Below, piece by piece: positions 59,675 through 64,000 of a DNA stretch of 64,000 nucleotides. Under the pieces are notes generated by a model that was not told where the DNA came from, did not search any database, and saw nothing but the letters and a program-made list of their open reading frames with translations. Made by a program: the position numbers and the translations under genes. This stretch comes from an uncultured Enhydrobacter sp. (GTDB taxonomy: Bacteria > Pseudomonadota > Gammaproteobacteria > Pseudomonadales > Moraxellaceae), in the NCBI GenBank assembly GCA_946222995.1, contig CAMIOS010000002.1, positions 62,001-126,000 on the forward strand, given 5' to 3'. Each line of letters starts with the position of its first letter. Positions within the stretch are counted from its first letter, which is position 1.

Positions 59675-60917
59675 TAAACATTATACCCACACCGACATTG
59701 GTGCTTTCATGGTTGTAGTCTTGGATATTTTCGCCATAGCCATGAAATAACTGGATATACGCCTTCATTCCGCCGGTCAATGGATAGGCATAATCCACTT
59801 GTACAGCGCCTTTACCGGTGCTAGGGTTAAGGCGTAACACCCCACCAACCGTGCTATTGCCTTTTAAATCATATAGCCAGCGCACATCCCCATAGCCCAT
59901 ATAATCATCGATATCTGGGTTATCAGAGTTTCTCCCATCCTTGCCAATCGCCCATAATCGCGGGACAACGGTCAAACTGCCAAATTCAGTACCCGCCATG
60001 ATATAGGCTCGGTTCCAAGAACGAGACAGCTGATCATCTTGCCCATTTGATTCATGGACTAGCCCTGCACCCAGCATCCTAAGCCTGCCGCCAAACGGTA
60101 AATTTGCTTTGACAGGCTGCGTGAAAAAAATCTCTGGCTGATAATCGGTACTACGAAACGGACGAGAATGGCGGTCATAAAGTTGCCAGTAAGATTGCTG
60201 CGTATAGCCAAACCATACATCTGCATTGGTATTAAAAGCATCTTGCATCAATTTGGTTTTTACCGAAATTTGTAGCTTAGTGTCTAAGTTATCTACATCA
60301 TATCTGGCTTTATAATGCCCACGCGTGGGTGAATGAATATCCGTATTGGGCGTGGCATTATACCAAGCAGGCAAAATATAAGTGGGCAAATGGGGTCGTA
60401 ACGTAAAGACGCCTCGGGGATCGTTTTTATCCAAGTCATACAACACGCTCAATGGCGTATAGGCGCTCACATCACTATCTGTAACGCCCACCTCTTTAAG
60501 GATTTGTTTGGTTTTGTCTGACGCCGTGACTGTCAACGTATCTGCCCCTGGCTTTGAAACAATGGTGGTCAATTTCGTTGGCTCATCTAGCACTGGGGTG
60601 GCTTTTTTGGTTTCAATACTGGTTGAAATAGTCTTTGCCAAATCAAGCGGGGCTTTTTTATCTTCAACCACCAACACTTGATTGTTGGTATTGATTTTAT
60701 CATAGCACGCTAAGCGTAACGCATTGTCGCCAACTTTGGCACATTCCTGCAGTTGTTGGACTTGCGGCATACTAATTTCTGTTACTTGGACGACCGGTGT
60801 GGTGGGCTTTGATTTGTGTTTGGTAGCGGCTTGTGCAGTTCCCGTCAAACTACCAATTGCCACAACGAACGTTGAAAAAACAAACGGATAAACCGATAAA
60901 GTAGTGATTTTTGACAT
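59655..60917 (-). CDS. pldA: Outer membrane phospholipase A (OMPLA)
   Basis: 420 residues from ATG 60917, chosen for the AAGG site 7 bases upstream and because a signal peptide (S-K-I-T-T-L-S-V...T-A-Q-A) then starts at once; a start 61 codons upstream is unlikely. A low-complexity periplasmic segment is followed by the beta-barrel. V-H-E-S-N-G-Q supplies catalytic His and Ser; Asn lies about 12 residues on in S-W-N-R. It hydrolyses phospholipids in the outer leaflet under membrane stress. Confidence 0.93.
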   Translation of the reverse strand: MSKITTLSVYPFVFSTFVVAIGSLTGTAQAATKHKSKPTTPVVQVTEISMPQVQQLQECAKVGDNALRLACYDKINTNNQVLVVEDKKAPLDLAKTISTSIETKKATPVLDEPTKLTTIVSKPGADTLTVTASDKTKQILKEVGVTDSDVSAYTPLSVLYDLDKNDPRGVFTLRPHLPTYILPAWYNATPNTDIHSPTRGHYKARYDVDNLDTKLQISVKTKLMQDAFNTNADVWFGYTQQSYWQLYDRHSRPFRSTDYQPEIFFTQPVKANLPFGGRLRMLGAGLVHESNGQDDQLSRSWNRAYIMAGTEFGSLTVVPRLWAIGKDGRNSDNPDIDDYMGYGDVRWLYDLKGNSTVGGVLRLNPSTGKGAVQVDYAYPLTGGMKAYIQLFHGYGENIQDYNHESTNVGVGIMFNDFKGL

Positions 60918-61119
60918 ACGCATACCTTGATAGGTAAATAAGCCCTCAAGCAAGTATGAACGGTTAAGCTTAAGTGTTAACGGTTTAAACTTGTTTGAAG
61001 ATTTGATGGTAGATTTAATGGCAAAGTGGATCAATGAGTTGTTAAATTTTGTAACACAATATAATGACATATCGGTTTTGACTTCACAATAGCGAAACAA
61101 AAATTATTTCATCGATCCA

Positions 61120-61671
61120 TTACCAGTAACGCTTGTTTTGATAATCCAGCCAACCAGCTTGGTGGCGAGCAGCGGGGTCTTTATGCGTCCAATGTACCAC
61201 ACCGCCTTTGTCATTGTAGATATATTCACCATAAAACCGAATCGGCGTTCGCGTTTTAATCGTGTTAATACGAGTGGCAAGGTCGATATTATGGGCAATT
61301 AACACCGTAATTTGAGGATAGCCATCGAGTTTTACCAAAAATTTTTGGTGTCGAGTTCCGTCATTGTCATCGGGTAAGAGCTTGATAATTTGACCACAGC
61401 CAAGCACTTGGGTCTTTTTATCGGGATTGTGCTGTTGATATTGCTCAAAAATACGGTCATTATGACAATTTTTAGCACCTACCTGCCCATTATTTTCACT
61501 TAAGGTGGCGGATGGTAAATTTTTTGTAGGTGAAATAGCAATTTCGCTAATGGTTTGTTTATTTAGTGAAGTAGTGTTTTCGGTTAGGCTATTTTTAAAA
61601 CAACCCGCGAGCGAACTAACCAGTGTCACTAGGGCAATCATGTTGATATTAAATAAAAAATTTTTTTTCAT
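61120..61671 (-). CDS. DUF3465-like lipoprotein
   Basis: 183 residues. The N-terminus K-K-N-F-L-F-N-I-N-M-I-A-L-V ends in a lipobox L-A-G-C near residue 23, so it is probably a lipoprotein. The C-terminal 100 residues look like the DUF3465 family: H-Q-K-F-L-V-K-L, F-Y-G-E-Y-I-Y-N-D-K-G-G-V-V-H-W-T-H-K-D-P near 155 and a closing G-W-L-D-Y-Q. Biochemical function is unknown. It lies between pldA and dsbD on the same strand. Confidence 0.8.
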   Translation of the reverse strand: MKKNFLFNINMIALVTLVSSLAGCFKNSLTENTTSLNKQTISEIAISPTKNLPSATLSENNGQVGAKNCHNDRIFEQYQQHNPDKKTQVLGCGQIIKLLPDDNDGTRHQKFLVKLDGYPQITVLIAHNIDLATRINTIKTRTPIRFYGEYIYNDKGGVVHWTHKDPAARHQAGWLDYQNKRYW

Positions 61672-61748
61672 AGATTGTCCATGTTTTACAAAAGGCTTAT
61701 CGTGTTAACCATTTACATGCCCAAAGTAAAGGGTTAAACGCTAAAAAT

Positions 61749-63668
61749 TTATCTCGTTAATTGGCTAAGCGTCGATTCAAAGGTTGGACGTTTGGTTTCA
61801 CCATTTTGCCGAGCCACCAATTTAGCATCTTGATAATACAGCAAAACGGGCGGGCCAAATACTTGCAAGGCTTGATACACTTGTTTGCTATCAGCTGTAT
61901 TTTCTGTCACATCCAGTCGTACCACTTGCCAATTTGTCAATGTTGCAGGTGGATTAATAAATAGTGATTTATCCATGATACGACATTCAATGCACCAATC
62001 AGCCGTCACATCCACCAAGACATTGGGGTATTTTTGTAAAATAGGCTGCAACTGAGCTAGCCGATGAATGGTAAGGGCACTGCGTTGATTTTTATCAGCA
62101 GTGACTGTCTGGTTGGAATTAACAGTAAGCTGGCGACTTTGGGCAAAAGCAGCCAATGGCTGCCAACTGTCGGTGCTACCTGTCGCTGCCCCAGCCAACA
62201 AACACAACATCCACCCGCCTAATACCAAGGCAATGGCTCTGGTAAGGAGTCTGCCTCTGCCAAGCCATTGCCACGCCCATACTGCCACGATGGCGAACCA
62301 TATCGCCCACAAGACCAACATCATCGACGATAACAATACCCGTTCAATCATCAACAAAGCCACGGCAAACAACATCAAGGCAAAGCCTTTTTTTACCCAA
62401 TTCATCCATTCACCCGCTGTTGGCATAAAATTGCCTTGCGTCGCCCCAAGCAATATCAGTGGCGTAGAAAGCCCAAGCCCTAGCAAAAACAACGCAGCAA
62501 AGCCAATCAACGGATTACCTACCGCTGCCACGCCTGCCACCGCGCCTGCTAACGGCGCAGACACACAGGGCGATACCACTAAAGCAGAAAAAAAACCCGT
62601 AATAAAACTCCCGCTCACACTCCCTAGCCGATTTTCACCGATTTGTCCTAAACTTTGTAGGCGTTGGCTGACCGCGATCGGCAAGCGAATGGGTAACCAA
62701 TCCATCATATATAGCCCGAGCAACACAAATAATCCCGCAAAGCCGAGCAAAACTACCGGATTTTGCAGAATATTCATCAAGCCGAGTGACTGCCCAAAAA
62801 TCGCAATGATTACTCCCAAAATGCCATAGCTCGTTGCCACCCCTAACCCATAACTGCCTGTCAATAATAGCCCTTTTTTGGCAGACGGGTTATGTTGGCG
62901 TGCCACGATATTGGCAATTATTGGTAACATCGGCAGCACACAGGGGGTAAATGCCAACCCCAATCCCGCCAAAAATAACAATACCAATGCCAATGGCATA
63001 TGCTGTTTTAGCCCAAACGTGTCTTGCGCACCCAAATCTTGCGATTGCACTAGGCTCACTTCATTCATTTGGATTAAGTTAGCCGTGCTGCTCGTAGCAG
63101 AGGTGGCATTATGAGAAAAATTTGTTGTTGAAGCGGTGGCCTGAGTATTGATCGGGTTATTGGCTTGAAGCGCTGAGTTTGATTTTGCCGTATTTGCCGC
63201 TAAATGTGTGATGGTAAAATTAACTTTTTCTGGTGGATAGCATAGCCCTGCCTTGGCACAGCCCTGCCATTTTAAAAACGCAGGCTGATTGTCAATCGTT
63301 GTACTGCTCGATAAGGTCGTGGTTGCCGTGACTGTTTGCTCAAAGACAGGCACGCGTCCAAAATCTGGGTCATTGACATAGGTTGGGGCAAGATTAAAGG
63401 AAAATGGGCTTGCTGTCACACCATCGGGCAATTCAAGGTTTAATTTGTCTTTATAGGCATAATACCCATTTGTCACATTGATTTGTACTGACAGTTGGTT
63501 GCCTTGCTGGGTCGGCACAACCTGAAAAGCTTGATTGACAGGTAAAGGCTTTTGTTTATCAAAAGTCGATGAAGAACCACTAAATAAATCGCCCAAACTT
63601 GTCGCTTGGGCAGTCAGTGGCAAGCTCACCAATGTAGCGATCGTCAATGTGCTTATCAGACGAGCCAT
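61749..63668 (-). CDS. dsbD: Thiol:disulfide interchange protein DsbD
   Basis: 639 residues from ATG 63668, where a normal signal peptide begins (M-A-R-L-I-S-T-L...T-A-Q-A); upstream ATGs lack support. The periplasmic alpha domain has C-A-K-A-G-L-C-Y-P near 165. Eight membrane segments carry the CcdA-type Cys pair in F-T-P-C-V-L-P and S-P-C-V-S-A-P. The C-terminal thioredoxin domain has W-C-I-E-C in place of the common C-V-A-C form. DsbD passes electrons from cytoplasmic thioredoxin to the periplasm, keeping isomerases such as DsbC reduced. Confidence 0.95.
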   Translation of the reverse strand: MARLISTLTIATLVSLPLTAQATSLGDLFSGSSSTFDKQKPLPVNQAFQVVPTQQGNQLSVQINVTNGYYAYKDKLNLELPDGVTASPFSFNLAPTYVNDPDFGRVPVFEQTVTATTTLSSSTTIDNQPAFLKWQGCAKAGLCYPPEKVNFTITHLAANTAKSNSALQANNPINTQATASTTNFSHNATSATSSTANLIQMNEVSLVQSQDLGAQDTFGLKQHMPLALVLLFLAGLGLAFTPCVLPMLPIIANIVARQHNPSAKKGLLLTGSYGLGVATSYGILGVIIAIFGQSLGLMNILQNPVVLLGFAGLFVLLGLYMMDWLPIRLPIAVSQRLQSLGQIGENRLGSVSGSFITGFFSALVVSPCVSAPLAGAVAGVAAVGNPLIGFAALFLLGLGLSTPLILLGATQGNFMPTAGEWMNWVKKGFALMLFAVALLMIERVLLSSMMLVLWAIWFAIVAVWAWQWLGRGRLLTRAIALVLGGWMLCLLAGAATGSTDSWQPLAAFAQSRQLTVNSNQTVTADKNQRSALTIHRLAQLQPILQKYPNVLVDVTADWCIECRIMDKSLFINPPATLTNWQVVRLDVTENTADSKQVYQALQVFGPPVLLYYQDAKLVARQNGETKRPTFESTLSQLTR

Positions 63669-63800
63669 GTAAGAGTTTTGAAAAATAGCCAAAGAGAACT
63701 TTTGATAGAATAAGTGTGTGGTCATGCAGCGACAACTCAATATTTACACCCAATGGGATACCATTTAAAAACAAAAAATTATCGGTGAATAGATACGCCG

Positions 63801-64000
63801 CTAATTTTTAGCAAAGATATCGGCATCATTCCCCTCGCCGCCTTCTTTGGCATCTGCCCCCAGTGAGAACAAATCATATTTGCGCCCTTCGGTACCTGGC
63901 GAGACATATTGCAATTCGTTATCCCAACCATCTTTTGGCACACCACCTTTGACATAGCCACCTTCTGGAAAGTTTTTTGCCCCTTGCGGTGGGGTAATCA
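63801..64000 (-). CDS. gspG: Type II secretion major pseudopilin GspG, C-terminal end (cut by window edge)
   Basis: The minus-strand frame is open to the right edge and ends at TAG (63801-63803). The visible 66 residues include G-V-P-K-D-G-W-D-N-E-L-Q-Y-V-S-P-G and K-Y-D-L-F-S-L-G-A-D-A-K-E-G-G-E-G, the C-terminal half of GspG, with the acidic residues of the calcium site. It should be the major subunit of the type II secretion pseudopilus. The N-terminal helix and leader lie beyond the window. Confidence 0.9.
   Translation of the reverse strand, partial: ITPPQGAKNFPEGGYVKGGVPKDGWDNELQYVSPGTEGRKYDLFSLGADAKEGGEGNDADIFAKN

Noticed and set aside
60918..61100. Longer pldA start at 61100
   Set aside because: It would put 61 residues before a clear signal peptide, and the AAGG site supports 60917.
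62101..62829. A 242-codon open frame on the plus strand
   Set aside because: It is antisense to dsbD, whose protein is clearly conserved; the Pro/Thr/Asn-rich product shows no domain.
1..64000. CRISPR arrays, restriction or toxin-antitoxin defence genes
   Set aside because: No regularly spaced repeats and no recognisable defence proteins were seen; the recombinase element's cargo, if any, would lie left of the window.

Overview
The window looks like a chromosomal segment of a Moraxellaceae gammaproteobacterium (Moraxella/Faucicola or Psychrobacter type). This is an inference from gene content: a nas/moa nitrate-assimilation cluster with a fused phosphatase-kinase, a pseudaminic-acid glycan locus next to two tandem type IV pilins whose last residue is serine, and a fimT-pilVWXY1E minor-pilin operon. 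The DNA is AT-rich. There is no rRNA, no complete tRNA and no CRISPR array.

Region 1 (1-7.0 kb): a mobile recombination module. It holds the 3' end of one tyrosine recombinase, then an operon of two very large proteins (about 884 and 993 aa), each carrying a recognisable tyrosine-recombinase catalytic signature, then a 204-aa protein of unknown function. The layout resembles recombinase-trio elements (RIT, Tn554 or Gamma-Mobile-Trio types), but membership in any of these is not proven here.

Region 2 (7.0-26.7 kb): carbonic anhydrase, then a deletion scar in which the 5' part of a Crp/Fnr-type regulator is joined out of frame to the 3' end of a PpiC-type isomerase. I read this as the trace of a lost respiratory nar operon. 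Molybdenum-cofactor genes follow (moeA, moaA, moaB, mobA, an unknown gene, moaC, moaD, moaE), then a TauE-type permease, cobA (siroheme), nirB/nirD, a PP2C-kinase fusion, a nitrate transporter and a two-component assimilatory nitrate reductase. Good sigma-54 promoters precede cobA, nirB and the transporter. An NtrC-like palindrome lies between the divergent transporter and reductase genes. Together these make a coherent nitrogen-controlled nitrate-to-ammonium pathway with its own cofactor supply.

Region 3 (26.7-27.2 kb): an AT-rich gap holding the 3' half of a tRNA-Asp gene with a terminator, an attachment-site-like scar.

Region 4 (27.2-49.0 kb, all minus strand): a glycan locus. It has a complete pseudaminic-acid pathway (pseB, C, F, G-H fusion, I and a linked methylase), glycosyltransferases of families GT2, GT14 and GT52, glf for galactofuranose, two initiating sugar-phosphate transferases, two flippases (Wzx type and ABC type) and two Wzy_C-type ligases (PglL-like and TfpO-like).

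Region 5 (49.1-58.6 kb, minus): two major-type pilins, the first under a sigma-54 promoter, then the minor-pilin/PilY1 operon. The ligases and pilins together suggest an O-glycosylated pilus.

Region 6 (58.9-64 kb, minus): comF, pldA, a DUF3465-like lipoprotein, dsbD and the 3' end of gspG running off the right edge.
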